From assembly GCF_002257695.2 (NCBI RefSeq), contig NZ_CP155571.1: a stretch of DNA of 64,000 bases; one strand, 5' to 3'. The stretch is from Sporomusa acidovorans. Lineage in GTDB: Bacteria; Bacillota; Negativicutes; Sporomusales; Sporomusaceae. A program made the translations under genes and the position numbers. Below are positions 25,232-33,329 of this stretch, piece by piece (within the stretch, counting starts at the first letter, position 1; each line of letters starts with the position of its first letter). Below the pieces are notes generated by a model. The model did not search any database and had not been told where the DNA came from. It was given only the letters and a program-made list of their open reading frames with translations.

Positions 25232-26395
25232 CTACATCGTCGGGCCAATTCGCATAATGGCAAAATCATTATGCCCCAAGACTTCGGCTTTGGTCATCTT
25301 TCCGGATGCCACTGCCAGCATCTCCTCAAAAATTCGTTTGCCAACCTGTTGGACGGTTTCATCCCCGGTTATAATAGTGCCGGCGTTAAGATCCATATTG
25401 TCGGCCATCTTTTCAAATAACGCGGTATTGGTAGCCACTTTGATCGTGGGTGCGATCGGCGAGCCGGTAGGTGTGCCGCGCCCGGTGGTAAACACGCAAA
25501 TATGGCAGCCGCCGGCGACCATCCCGGTCAACTGTTCAATGTCATTGCCGGGAGTATCCATAAAGACAAGTCCCTTGGTGCTCACTTTTTCCGCCCAATC
25601 AATGACGGCTTGCAACGGCCTTGTCCCACCCTTGTAGACACAGCCCAGCGACTTTTCTTCAATTGAGGATAACCCGCCCTCAATATTTCCCGGGGTAGGA
25701 TTACTCCCCCGCATGTCAACTCCCATCGTTTTGGCCTTTTCTTCAAACCCTCTGATGGTAGCATAACATTTGGCTTTTACGGATTCATTAATTGCCCGTT
25801 CGGCAATAATATGGTCAGCGCCGATCAATTCGGCAGTCTCAGCAAGAATTGACGTACCGCTCGCATCTATTAACAAATCGCTGGCCGCTCCCAGCGCCGG
25901 ATTGCCTGACAGCCCCGAGCAGGCGTCAGAGCCGCCGCATTCTGTCCCTAAAATAAGTTCCGAGGCGTCGATAGGCTCGCGCTGTAGTCCGGAGGCTTCA
26001 ATAACCATTTTCTGAGCAGCGGCTGCACCGGCTTGGATGGCTTTAATCGAGCCGCCCTCATCTTGAATAATAATGGTATGAACAGGTTTGTAAGGACATT
26101 GCTTTTTAATTTCCGCCGCTACATCCTGGGCGCGAATGACTTCACATCCCAGGCCGACAACAACGATTCCATAAACGTTGGGATGAATGCCATGACCAAT
26201 AAAGGCCCGCGCTGTCTGCTCGGCATCTGCCCCCAACTGCGAGCAGCCATGCTGATGTTCCACCCAGGTTGTTCCCCGTACATTGGACGCAATGCCCCGT
26301 GCTACTTGATTAGCGCAATTGACTGTCGGAAAAACTAATACATGATTGCGAATTCCTACTGTTCCGTCTGGCCGGCGATAGCCCATAAAGTTCAT
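25232..26395 (-). CDS. UxaA family hydro-lyase, large (C-terminal) subunit
   Basis: A 387-residue protein of the altronate/galactarate dehydratase C-terminal family: MGYRRPDGTVGIRNHVLVFPTVNCANQVA, VEHQHGCSQLGADAEQ, GLGCEVIRAQ, LGTECGGSDACSGLSGNPALG, and VFTTGRGTPTGSPIAPTIKV. These iron-dependent enzymes remove water from sugar acids. The small SAF domain is a separate gene immediately upstream, so the enzyme is split in two. The ATG at 26395 overlaps the upstream TAA by one base (TAATG), with AGGAG nearby; the longer frame to 26437 lies inside the neighbour. The substrate cannot be read from sequence. Confidence 0.88.
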   Translation of the reverse strand: MNFMGYRRPDGTVGIRNHVLVFPTVNCANQVARGIASNVRGTTWVEHQHGCSQLGADAEQTARAFIGHGIHPNVYGIVVVGLGCEVIRAQDVAAEIKKQCPYKPVHTIIIQDEGGSIKAIQAGAAAAQKMVIEASGLQREPIDASELILGTECGGSDACSGLSGNPALGAASDLLIDASGTSILAETAELIGADHIIAERAINESVKAKCYATIRGFEEKAKTMGVDMRGSNPTPGNIEGGLSSIEEKSLGCVYKGGTRPLQAVIDWAEKVSTKGLVFMDTPGNDIEQLTGMVAGGCHICVFTTGRGTPTGSPIAPTIKVATNTALFEKMADNMDLNAGTIITGDETVQQVGKRIFEEMLAVASGKMTKAEVLGHNDFAIMRIGPTM

Positions 26396-26703
26396 TATTT
26401 TTCCACTCCTGTCTCTAAATCTCCGCGTCCGCGACAACCAACCAGATTGTGGACATGGGTATGCTGCCCGGCCGCTATGTCTTTCGTCGCTACTCCGATT
26501 ACTTCACCATACTTAATGATTTGACTATCCTTGGCTATGTCCTTAATAGCCACCTTATGGCCAAAAGGAATGTTCTCTTGCACGTGAAGTTTCACCGTTT
26601 CGCCATCCTTATTGACAGCAATCTCTGTGCCTGCTGCAATATTTTCCGTTACGGTTGCCACATTGTCTTTGGCTTTCATAACAATCGCTTTAAACTTATT
26701 CAC
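26395..26703 (-). CDS. UxaA family hydro-lyase, small SAF-domain subunit
   Basis: A 102-residue SAF domain protein corresponding to the N-terminal domain of altronate dehydratase: FKAIVMKAKDNVATVTENIAAG, VKLHVQENIPFGHKVAIKDIAKDSQIIKYGEVIG, AGQHTHVHNLVG. The final HTHVHN stretch is the usual end of this domain. The start is a GTG at 26703 preceded by GGAGGAGAAATT; the longer frame to 26841 runs through the sigma-54 promoter and is not credible. It forms a complex with the large subunit encoded by the next gene. Confidence 0.88.
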   Translation of the reverse strand: MNKFKAIVMKAKDNVATVTENIAAGTEIAVNKDGETVKLHVQENIPFGHKVAIKDIAKDSQIIKYGEVIGVATKDIAAGQHTHVHNLVGCRGRGDLETGVEK

Positions 26704-26753
26704 AATTTCTCCTCCAAGACCTGATTTATTCACTACCGGCAGTTGATTATATT

Positions 26754-26770
26754 TGCAATTTCTATGCCAA
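26754..26770 (-). promoter_or_regulatory. Sigma-54 (-24/-12) promoter of the uxaA-type operon
   Basis: On the minus strand TTGGCATAGAAATTGCA fits the -24/-12 consensus (TTGGCAC-N5-TTGCA) with GG and GC exactly ten bases apart. It lies 50 bases before the GTG of the SAF-domain gene. An activator gene with a sigma-54 interaction motif lies directly upstream, which supports the call strongly. Confidence 0.88.
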
Positions 26771-26885
26771 GTTTTTGCGTTACATTGCTGCAATCTGCCA
26801 CAAGCGTGCCGCGGCCTGTATTCATCAGTATCTTCTGTCATAGTAATGTGAAAATTAGCGGAATTACCTGTCTATTGTTTAGCAA

Positions 26886-26930
26886 CAAATTGTTACATCG
26901 GTAACGATTTGTTTCATGAATTTGTTTCAT
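26886..26930 (-). promoter_or_regulatory. Probable upstream activator sites for the PrpR-type regulator
   Basis: An imperfect palindrome at 26886-26911 (CAAAT-T-GTTAC-ATCG-GTAAC-G-ATTTG) sits about 130 bases upstream of the -24/-12 promoter, the usual distance for an enhancer. The element ATTTGTTTCAT occurs twice, at 26907-26917 and 26920-26930, the second copy overlapping the last codons of the regulator gene. Binding by the adjacent regulator is inferred. Confidence 0.6.
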
Positions 26931-28810
26931 TCGTCTTTTTCCCATTGCCGAAGTTTGCGCCAAAGTGTCGTGCGGCTCATGCCCAGCCTTTTAGCGGCTT
27001 GTGTATAATTATATTTTTCCTCAAACAATATTTGTTCAATTTTACAACGTTCTGAGACAGCAGACCTTGCCGCCTCATGTGCAAACTCATTAACTACCTG
27101 CCCGCAGGCGGCCAATTCCTGACGCACCATGATTTCGTCAATAGGCCGGCCGCCAGCCAGCAGTTTAACTCTTTCCATAACATTTTCCAATTCACGGATG
27201 TTACCCCGCCAGTATTGTTTCTGTAAAAGTTTTACCGCTTCTTCCGTAATTCCGCTACAATGGCCGCCTAGCGGCTTGCCCAAAAAACTCCGCACCAACT
27301 CCGGAATGTCTTCAATCCGTTCCCTGAGCGGCGGAATATGCAGTCTGAGAACATCCAAGCGATAATATAAATCCACCCGGAATTTTTTTTCATCCACCAG
27401 GCGCATCATATCCTGATTGGTAGCCGCCAGTATCCGCACATTTACCGGAATAACCCGGTCAGCCCCCAGCCGCATGACTTCTTTTTCCTGCAATACCCTG
27501 AGCAGCCTGGCCTGTAGCGCCAAAGGCATTTCGCCAATCTCGTCCAAAAAAATCGTCCCGCCATGCGCCAGTTCAAATAAACCGGATTTCCCCCCTTTTT
27601 TGGCGCCGGTAAACGCGCCTTCCTCATAGCCAAAAAGCTCACTTTCCAGTAAATTTTCCGGCAGCGCCGCACAATTTATGGCCACAAAGGGCCCTCGCTG
27701 CCGTTGGCTTACGTTATGGATACTCTGCGCAACCCGTTCCTTGCCGGTTCCGGATTCGCCGGTGATCAGCACGGTAGCGTCATTGCCGGCATACAACCGC
27801 ACACGCTCCTTAATCAGTTTCATCTGCGGCGAGGATGCGCTCAATTGTTCTAGATGGAATTTGGCCACAAGGCCCTTTTTGTTCAGCTTTTGCCGTACCG
27901 CCTGCTCAAAGTTCTGCAACTGCGTAACATCCTGTACATTGGCTATTGCCCCCACCGTATCTTCACCCAGCTTAATGGGAATACGCTTAATGGCAAAAAC
28001 GTGGTTTTCTACACTGCGTACACTTTCACGTTCGGCCTTATCATCCATAAGACATTCCCGCAGACCATCGTCAGGAAAAATCCGGCCAATTTTCTTGCCA
28101 ATAACCTCCGCTCGGGAAATCCGGTACATCCGTTCCAGCGCCTGATTAAAAATCGTTATCTGTTCATTTTTGTCAATGGCAATAATCCCATCCGCAGAGG
28201 CTTCAATGATGGTGCGAAACAGTTCCGCTCTCTCCCGTTCGCGGCGTCTGACATGCGCTAGATTCACAGCCTCAATAATTGCCTTACTGATTGATTCTGC
28301 CGATGATTCAATCGGCACAACATTTAACCCCCGTTCAATCAGCAGTTTGACTGACAAAGCATCCCCTAAAAACGTACTGATCCCTTGCTTGCAAGCGATC
28401 TCAATCGTTTTTTCCTCAATGGTTTCGTTCTCCATAAAAATTTCCCTGATCGGCACGCCGATATATTCACCCAATTTTTCGCATTCAAACAAAAAACGCC
28501 GCATAAATACAACTCCTACCGGCCCTGAAACATGACCGGCAATTTTTAGAGCCTTAAGAATATCAAAGGCGGTAACCTGAATCTCAACAACCGGAATATC
28601 CACATGCTTGGCAATCAAGGACGCAGTAGCCCCGCGGCTGATAATAACATCCGTGCCGCCTGCTTCTGCCCTGATTGCCTGTTTCACTCCGGTTTCCAAA
28701 AGACCGGCTACGATTTCTATCTCTCCCGGCCAGTTGAAATCTTGTTTTGTCAGCACCTCTCTGGCAGTATCCGCGATATTCTCCAGGGGTGCAATTATCG
28801 TAATCTTCAT
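26927..28810 (-). CDS. Sigma-54-dependent transcriptional activator with PrpR N-terminal sensor domain
   Basis: A 627-residue enhancer-binding protein. Residues about 1-185 form a PrpR_N sensor domain (DVIISRGATASLIAKHVDIPVVEI is diagnostic), about 200-310 a PAS domain (ADGIIAIDKNEQITIFNQALERMYRIS), about 325-560 the AAA+ domain with Walker A GESGTGKERVAQSIH, GAFTGA in YEEGAFTGAKKGGK and Walker B GTIFLDEIGEM, and the last 45 a Fis-type helix-turn-helix (YNYTQAAKRLGMSRTTLWRKL). The ATG at 28810 follows GAGGTG. It probably senses a small carboxylic acid derivative and activates the downstream uxaA/larA-like operon from the sites at 26886-26930. Confidence 0.92.
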   Translation of the reverse strand: MKITIIAPLENIADTAREVLTKQDFNWPGEIEIVAGLLETGVKQAIRAEAGGTDVIISRGATASLIAKHVDIPVVEIQVTAFDILKALKIAGHVSGPVGVVFMRRFLFECEKLGEYIGVPIREIFMENETIEEKTIEIACKQGISTFLGDALSVKLLIERGLNVVPIESSAESISKAIIEAVNLAHVRRRERERAELFRTIIEASADGIIAIDKNEQITIFNQALERMYRISRAEVIGKKIGRIFPDDGLRECLMDDKAERESVRSVENHVFAIKRIPIKLGEDTVGAIANVQDVTQLQNFEQAVRQKLNKKGLVAKFHLEQLSASSPQMKLIKERVRLYAGNDATVLITGESGTGKERVAQSIHNVSQRQRGPFVAINCAALPENLLESELFGYEEGAFTGAKKGGKSGLFELAHGGTIFLDEIGEMPLALQARLLRVLQEKEVMRLGADRVIPVNVRILAATNQDMMRLVDEKKFRVDLYYRLDVLRLHIPPLRERIEDIPELVRSFLGKPLGGHCSGITEEAVKLLQKQYWRGNIRELENVMERVKLLAGGRPIDEIMVRQELAACGQVVNEFAHEAARSAVSERCKIEQILFEEKYNYTQAAKRLGMSRTTLWRKLRQWEKDE

Positions 28811-28896
28811 CACCCACACCTCTTAACTCGACAAGTCAACCAGTAAGTTTAAATTTATTGTACCATTTGCCTGACTGCAACTACAAGACACAGAAA

Positions 28897-28924
28897 ACTC
28901 CACCCTTTGCTAATAGGTGGAGTT
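28897..28924 (-). terminator. Intrinsic terminator after the 3D-domain gene
   Basis: A perfect 9-bp stem AACTCCACC/GGTGGAGTT with an 11-base loop, followed on the minus strand by TTTTC. It is just downstream of the 28931 stop. Confidence 0.7.
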
Positions 28925-28930
28925 AAAAAA

Positions 28931-29686
28931 CTAGGCGTTGGTTCCTGGCCCTAAAACATATACTTTTGCGTTTTTGACACCAAAGTCATAGGCCTGGTCC
29001 ACAGAACTCTGTGCTACGTCAATGCGGTTGCCCTTAATAGCTCCGCCGGTGTCTTCCGCCGTTGCATAGTGTCCGGTACCATCCGGGTACTCGATATACA
29101 GCCGCGAGCCCAAGGGAATAACATCCGGATCTACCGCCACGACTCCGGGGCGAACTGTCGTACCCAAAAATGTTTTATCCCCCCATTGTTCATTATCATG
29201 AGCGCCGGGAGCATAGGCAGTCGCCTTGACTTCTACGACTTTTTGAAAATCTTCCGGTGCCTGAGCCGATGTTTTTTCACTTGCCGGCGTTTTTTCACTT
29301 ACCGGTGTCGCTTCCACCCGTTTAGCCTGTGTCGCTTCTTTAGCCGGTGCAGCCTTGGAGTTGGCCGCAAGCGGATTGATCGTTTTCTGGCTGCGTTCAG
29401 CGGCCGCCCTGGCTTGTATTCTCGCCAGTTTTTTCTGCGGTATCTTGCTGTCTGACTGTAAACCGAAAGATCCTTTTGGTGTTTTCACCATCTGTTGCAC
29501 GGCAGCGTCCGGCTGCGCGGGAGCATCAGGAACAGCTGAGGCATGAGCGGTAGCCGGCATCCCCGGCAGCAAAGCCGATGACACAAATGCAGCCCCGGCA
29601 ACCGCCGCGGCGGCCGCCATACGTTTAAATTTACGGTTAAGGGATTTACTGTGCCTGTTGTGACGCGTTTTATGTGTCACAACCAT
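28931..29686 (-). CDS. Secreted 3D-domain (RlpA-like) protein, probable peptidoglycan-acting enzyme
   Basis: A 251-residue exported protein. A basic N-terminus and an Ala-rich helix (MAAAAAVAGAAFVSSALLPG) ending near ATAHA-SA form a signal peptide. The middle (about 50-150) is a low-complexity Ala/Pro/Lys/Glu spacer. The C-terminal 90 residues are a 3D domain: VKATAYAPG, GTTVRPGVVAVDPDVIPLGSRLYIEYPDG, GHYATAEDTGGAIKGNRIDV, with the three conserved Asp that name the family and resemble MltA lytic transglycosylases. It probably acts on cell-wall glycan or cortex. The ATG at 29686 follows GGAAAGGAGG. Confidence 0.88.
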   Translation of the reverse strand: MVVTHKTRHNRHSKSLNRKFKRMAAAAAVAGAAFVSSALLPGMPATAHASAVPDAPAQPDAAVQQMVKTPKGSFGLQSDSKIPQKKLARIQARAAAERSQKTINPLAANSKAAPAKEATQAKRVEATPVSEKTPASEKTSAQAPEDFQKVVEVKATAYAPGAHDNEQWGDKTFLGTTVRPGVVAVDPDVIPLGSRLYIEYPDGTGHYATAEDTGGAIKGNRIDVAQSSVDQAYDFGVKNAKVYVLGPGTNA

Positions 29687-29846
29687 TCGCCTCCTTTCCA
29701 AAACTATACTTATAGTTTTTGGCTAAAAATTGTCTTACATGCACGACAGTTTTTAACAATAGACGAATAAATAAAAAGTTTTTTTCATACACCATCCGCC
29801 TGCGCCTATAAATTTCCTTAATGCGGAGTAAGAATGACCCCAGGCA

Positions 29847-30497
29847 TTACACCCTTAAAAGTTCGGTAAGTTCATCAACTGTGGCTGCCATATAGGTAGG
29901 TCCGGCGTCCTGCAGTTCTTTAACCGTGCCATAACCATACTGAACAGCAATGGAGTCAATGCTATTTTTTTGCGCACCAATCACATCATGCTTTCTGTCG
30001 CCCACCATAACGATATCTTTCTTTTCCATACAGTTAAGTTCCGTCAAAATATAAGAAATAATTTCATCCTTATGAATGCGGGACCCGTCCAGATTGCTGC
30101 CGACAATCAATTGGAAAAACTGCGGAAGGTTAAAATGCTCGATAATTTGCTGGGAATACACAGTAGGCTTGGAGGTGGCTACCAGCAGCTTTTTACCAGT
30201 ACCGCTAAGCAGCGCCAACATTTCCCTGGTTCCTGGATAAACCGCATTTTCAAACATTCCGGCCTGCGTGAAATATTCACGGTAATAGCCAACCCCGGCA
30301 ACCGCTTCTTCCCTGCTCAACGAATAAAACTCCTGAAAAGATTCAACAAGCGGTGGCCCAATGAACGGCACCAGCTTCTCTAAATCAGGTTCATGAATAG
30401 CGAATTTTGCCAGTGCATACTGCACTGACTTCGTAATCCCGACCTTGGGATCTGTCAACGTTCCATCCAAGTCAAACAAAATCACCTGATATCCCAT
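29847..30497 (-). CDS. HAD family hydrolase, phosphoglycolate phosphatase-like
   Basis: A 216-residue HAD phosphatase: motif I VILFDLDGTLTDPKVG, a four-helix cap (about residues 18-80), motif II LLVATSKP, motif III Lys in IHKDEI and motif IV VMVGDRKHDVIGAQ. The pattern DLDGTLTDPKVGITKSVQYAL is shared with the Gph/YfnB-like hydrolases annotated as phosphoglycolate phosphatase or 5-prime nucleotidase. Substrate specificity is unknown. The ATG start has GGGAGGAG. It is divergent from xpt, and the 142 bases between them hold the xpt promoter. Confidence 0.85.
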   Translation of the reverse strand: MGYQVILFDLDGTLTDPKVGITKSVQYALAKFAIHEPDLEKLVPFIGPPLVESFQEFYSLSREEAVAGVGYYREYFTQAGMFENAVYPGTREMLALLSGTGKKLLVATSKPTVYSQQIIEHFNLPQFFQLIVGSNLDGSRIHKDEIISYILTELNCMEKKDIVMVGDRKHDVIGAQKNSIDSIAVQYGYGTVKELQDAGPTYMAATVDELTELLRV

Positions 30498-30558
30498 ACT
30501 TACTCCTCCCTTGCCCGTTTAATAAGCCGGTCATATTTTGTCTCCTGTTTTGCCTTCA

Positions 30559-30588
30559 TTGACAACCCCGTAAAGCTCCTGCTACAAT
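30559..30588 (+). promoter_or_regulatory. Sigma-70-type promoter of xpt
   Basis: TTGACA (30559-30564), an 18-base spacer and TACAAT (30583-30588), about 50 bases before the xpt start. No purine riboswitch is visible in the short leader. Confidence 0.7.
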
Positions 30589-30639
30589 AATGTATAATTT
30601 ACATTCTGGTCCTAACCCTAAAATCTTTAGGAGGCTGTT

Positions 30640-31209
30640 ATGGATTTACTCAAACAACGGATACGGACCGATGGTCTGATCTTGAATAATTCGTTACTAA
30701 AAGTTGACTCTTTTTTGAATCAGCAGATTGATCCTGCGCTTATGTTGAAAATCGGCGAAGAGTTTGTCAACCGCTTCAAAGGCGAAACAATAACCAAAAT
30801 ACTAACCATTGAATCCTCCGGTATTGCTGTTTCGGTTATGACCGGGCTCATTCTGAAAGTCCCTGTGATTTTTGCCCGTAAACGAAAGCCTAAAGTCACC
30901 AGCGACGATGTGTATACGGCCAAAGTATACTCTTATACCAAAGGCGAAAGCAATAATATCATGATATCCAAACAGTTTTTACACCAAGACGACAGTGTAC
31001 TTATTATCGATGACTTTCTGGCAAATGGCGAAGCCGCCGCCGGTTTGGCCGATATTGTTAAACAAGCCCAAGCGAAAGTGGTCGGTATCGGCATTGTTAT
31101 CGAAAAATCCTTCCAGCCTGGTGCCCAAAAATTAGCGCAAGCCGGTTACCGGGTAGAATCCCTAGCCCGAATAAAATCATTTGCTAACGGCCAGGTTGAA
31201 TTTTTATAA
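30640..31209 (+). CDS. xpt: Xanthine phosphoribosyltransferase
   Basis: A 189-residue purine salvage enzyme that converts xanthine and PRPP to XMP. The start MDLLKQRIRTDGLILNNSLLKVDSFLNQQIDP is the Xpt signature, ARKRKPKVT follows, and the PRPP loop is SVLIIDDFLANGEAAAG near residue 125. The length is that of B. subtilis Xpt (194). AGGAGG lies six bases before the ATG. It stands alone: no pbuX permease gene follows, and it converges on the acetyltransferase gene with a 19-base gap. Confidence 0.95.
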   Translation: MDLLKQRIRTDGLILNNSLLKVDSFLNQQIDPALMLKIGEEFVNRFKGETITKILTIESSGIAVSVMTGLILKVPVIFARKRKPKVTSDDVYTAKVYSYTKGESNNIMISKQFLHQDDSVLIIDDFLANGEAAAGLADIVKQAQAKVVGIGIVIEKSFQPGAQKLAQAGYRVESLARIKSFANGQVEFL

Positions 31210-31228
31210 ATGAATCTTTTCGCAGCCG

Positions 31229-31729
31229 TTAAAATTCATAAAATTTCCCGGCAGCAACCGGCTCAAACTGAGCCAGCAGCAGGCACTTCCCCTTGGTATC
31301 CGGCGACTTCCTGCCATAAGGCTGCATGGGAACAAAGCCGGCCCGGGTATACATGGGATTTTCCCAGGTACAAACCATGACGCTAAAAGCAGCCGGGCCA
31401 TGGTGAAGCCTTATCTGGCGCAACCGCTCGTCAAGCATCAGCTTATTAATACCTTGGTGGCGCCATGCGGGTAGCACCGTAGCCCATGACAGCTCATACA
31501 ACCAAAACGAACACATCGACGGCGCCCAGGCGGCGACACCGATGATCCGGTTATTAACAACCGCCGCAATAAAGCGCGCCCGAATGTACCCATAGATATC
31601 GCCTTTAAAAAAAGCCTGCATTTCGGCCTTTACATAAAATAAATGTTCTTTATTCCAACCGCTTTGCGCAAAGACAGCCAAGGCTTCCTCCCGTCTGTCC
31701 TCGGTTAAATTTACGATCTTTACATCCAT
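31229..31729 (-). CDS. GNAT family N-acetyltransferase
   Basis: A 166-residue acetyltransferase. The fold elements are visible: RREEALAVFAQSG near the start, VVNNRIIGVAAWAP (strand 4), ELSWATVLPAWRHQGINKLMLDERLRQI, whose RHQGINK matches the acetyl-CoA pyrophosphate loop, and WENPMYTRAGFVPM near the end. The substrate is unknown. The start ATG at 31729 follows GGGGAGG by seven bases; the longer frame is not needed. Confidence 0.85.
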   Translation of the reverse strand: MDVKIVNLTEDRREEALAVFAQSGWNKEHLFYVKAEMQAFFKGDIYGYIRARFIAAVVNNRIIGVAAWAPSMCSFWLYELSWATVLPAWRHQGINKLMLDERLRQIRLHHGPAAFSVMVCTWENPMYTRAGFVPMQPYGRKSPDTKGKCLLLAQFEPVAAGKFYEF

Positions 31730-31760
31730 AAACATCCTCCCCTGCATAACCTTACTACAA

Positions 31761-31800
31761 GAGCCATAGTTCTCCGTAACTTCATGGAGAATTATGGCTC
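31761..31800 (+). terminator. Inverted repeat with T-run, terminator-like
   Basis: Arms GAGCCATAGTTCTCC and GGAGAATTATGGCTC (one G-T pair) around a 10-base loop, followed on the plus strand by TTTTCGTTAT. It resembles an intrinsic terminator, but no plus-strand gene ends nearby: it lies upstream of the acetyltransferase start. It may end an unseen small RNA or serve as an operator for the divergent genes. Confidence 0.5.
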
Positions 31801-31963
31801 TTTTCGTTATACCGGCCTATTTTTCCTGCCTTACTATAAACTTCTTTAATGCGGAAGATATATAATCGTTCGAGATTATCTGATTTCTGATGATCATCCC
31901 CGGATAAATAATAATAAATTCCTTAATAATAACAATAGCACGAAATAGTAGGAGGTCAAAATA

Positions 31964-32404
31964 ATGATGTATATTAAGAGAATTGCTTTGGCAGCCGGCT
32001 TGTTTTTTCTGGCAAGCAGCCTACTGTTTGCCGGCTGCAGCAACCTGACACCGGTTAATCCGCAGAACCCGCCAACCCCTTCTAAGCAATTGGATAATAC
32101 GCAAGACTACACAGTTACCTATAATTATGGCGACACCGGCCCGGTACAGCTTTCAGCCAATAATTTTTCTTTGAAAGTCGGCCAAAGACTTATTCTCAAA
32201 CCGGCGCCGGGTCTCACGAAAAACACCCGTTTCACCTCAGGCAATGGCAACTTTTTCGGCGATATCATGCAACAGGAGGGAGACCAAAGCAGTACCGGCC
32301 AGCTTAGCTTTCGCGCCAAGCAGGCAGGCAAAGGCAAACTGCAAATTATTCCCAACGGTACCGACACCGACAGAGCAACCGACCTGTGGGTTACTGTAGA
32401 ATAA
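31964..32404 (+). CDS. Small lipoprotein of unknown function
   Basis: A 146-residue lipoprotein: signal peptide (MMYIKRIALAAGLFFLASSLLFA) ending in the lipobox LFAGC with Cys25 as the lipidated residue. The mature part has a Pro/Asn-rich tether and then a domain of about 90 residues with VQLSANNFSLKVGQRLILKPAPG and LSFRAKQAGKGKLQIIP, a pattern like the small beta-sandwich domains of Chagasin-type or bacterial Ig-like modules. No enzyme motif is present. The AGGAGG site at 31950 is strong and either of the two first Met codons can be used. It is followed by a terminator. Confidence 0.8.
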   Translation: MMYIKRIALAAGLFFLASSLLFAGCSNLTPVNPQNPPTPSKQLDNTQDYTVTYNYGDTGPVQLSANNFSLKVGQRLILKPAPGLTKNTRFTSGNGNFFGDIMQQEGDQSSTGQLSFRAKQAGKGKLQIIPNGTDTDRATDLWVTVE

Positions 32405-32407
32405 CTA

Positions 32408-32450
32408 AAAAGCCTGGGGTTTACTGTTTTTTTAATAAACCTCAGGCTTT
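32408..32450. terminator. Bidirectional terminator between the lipoprotein and ECF genes
   Basis: Arms AAAGCCTGGGGTTTA / TAAACCTCAGGCTTT (one mismatch) around a T-rich loop. A-runs and T-runs on both sides suit both convergent genes. Confidence 0.75.
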
Positions 32451-32454
32451 GTGT

Positions 32455-33051
32455 TTAATTTTTATACCGTTTCTTAATAGCCCCGATAACCGGAATACTA
32501 ATCGCTGCAGCAATAATGGCCTCAGGAATGCCATTAATCAAGGCAATACTATAGATTACTTTGGCGGCAGCACCCAGCTCAATCCCCCGGGTAGCGGCAA
32601 ACTCCGCCGCATACAGCAGGTAAAGCATCGTCAAAAAGCCAAATGTGTTGGTGAGTGAGCCAACAATTGCTCCGACACCAATGCGAAGTCCTTCGTGCTT
32701 TCCCCAGGTCCATTTATAGGAATAGTAAGCTGTAATACCAATCAGCATCCGCGGCAATACGGACACCAGCGGATTAATAATTGCAAATGACAAAATCGTA
32801 GGCGCCGTTAAATTCTGCACGATGCTGAACAAGCCAAAAATCAAACCAATCATAGCCCCGACAAGCGGGCCTTCTAAAATGGCACCAATGATAACCGGAA
32901 TCTGCATGATGGTGGCTTTGGCCGTAGGCAGTGGAATAAAACCAAAACCCGAAAGTCCCAACATGATCGAGATAGCAGAAAGCATGCCGATAACCGCAAT
33001 CTGCCGCACGCCAAATTTACCTGATCCCCGTAGTGATGCTGTTTTTTCCAT
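32455..33051 (-). CDS. ECF transporter S component (vitamin-type, substrate unknown)
   Basis: A 198-residue membrane protein with six predicted spans and the S-component pattern: RQIAVIGMLSAISIMLGLSGFGFIPLPTAKATIMQIPVIIGAILEGPLVGAMIGLIFGLFS. The short loops and the Ala/Gly-rich first span fit docking to an EcfT subunit. It belongs with PF12822-like S components, for which substrates such as pantothenate or riboflavin have been proposed, but the sequence alone does not decide. No ecfAAT genes are adjacent, so it should use a shared energising module. The start ATG is preceded by CGGAGG, which can be masked by a folded leader (33061-33171). Confidence 0.85.
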   Translation of the reverse strand: MEKTASLRGSGKFGVRQIAVIGMLSAISIMLGLSGFGFIPLPTAKATIMQIPVIIGAILEGPLVGAMIGLIFGLFSIVQNLTAPTILSFAIINPLVSVLPRMLIGITAYYSYKWTWGKHEGLRIGVGAIVGSLTNTFGFLTMLYLLYAAEFAATRGIELGAAAKVIYSIALINGIPEAIIAAAISIPVIGAIKKRYKN

Positions 33052-33060
33052 TACTTAATA

Positions 33061-33171
33061 CCTCCGTTCTTATTCCCTTCAGGATATAAGTCGTTTTATT
33101 CCGGAGTCTTCTCAGACCGCCAGTCCGGTTTCCTGCGAATACCGGCTAAAAAGGCGGATCGTGCTACTCCG
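33061..33171 (-). promoter_or_regulatory. Candidate translational riboswitch before the ECF S-component gene
   Basis: The minus-strand leader can form a nested structure: CGGAGU (33171-33166) pairs with ACUCCG (33107-33102), CCGCC (33157-33153) with GGCGG (33121-33117), and CCGGU (33145-33141) with ACCGG (33129-33125). The ACUCCG segment can instead pair with CGGAG of the ribosome binding site (33066-33061), with a small hairpin CUUAU...AUAAG between. Two mutually exclusive folds that expose or mask the Shine-Dalgarno are what a translational riboswitch needs. I cannot match it to a known class; TPP, THF, preQ1, cobalamin and FMN consensus sequences are absent. Confidence 0.55.
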
Positions 33172-33275
33172 TTAACATGTTACCACAAATATAATAAAAT
33201 TTGTATAGTTTTTTTCTTGGATTAAAAGATTTTTTTAAGACTCAGTTATGGCGTTTTCGTCGCCGGAATTTATCC

Positions 33276-33308
33276 AAAAAGCCCTTTTGCAGCAGGCAAA
33301 AGGGCTTT
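33276..33308 (-). terminator. Intrinsic terminator after the Na/Pi cotransporter gene
   Basis: A 14-bp stem AAAGCCCTTTTGC/GCAAAAGGGCTTT with a short loop, followed on the minus strand by TTTGG; just downstream of the stop at 33330. Confidence 0.8.
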
Positions 33309-33329
33309 AAATAAGCTCCATGATCGGCA

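Noticed and set aside
33061..33171. TPP riboswitch, because CTGAGA occurs in the ECF leader
   Set aside because: The second conserved TPP segment (CTGGATAATGCCAGCG) is absent and the helix layout differs.
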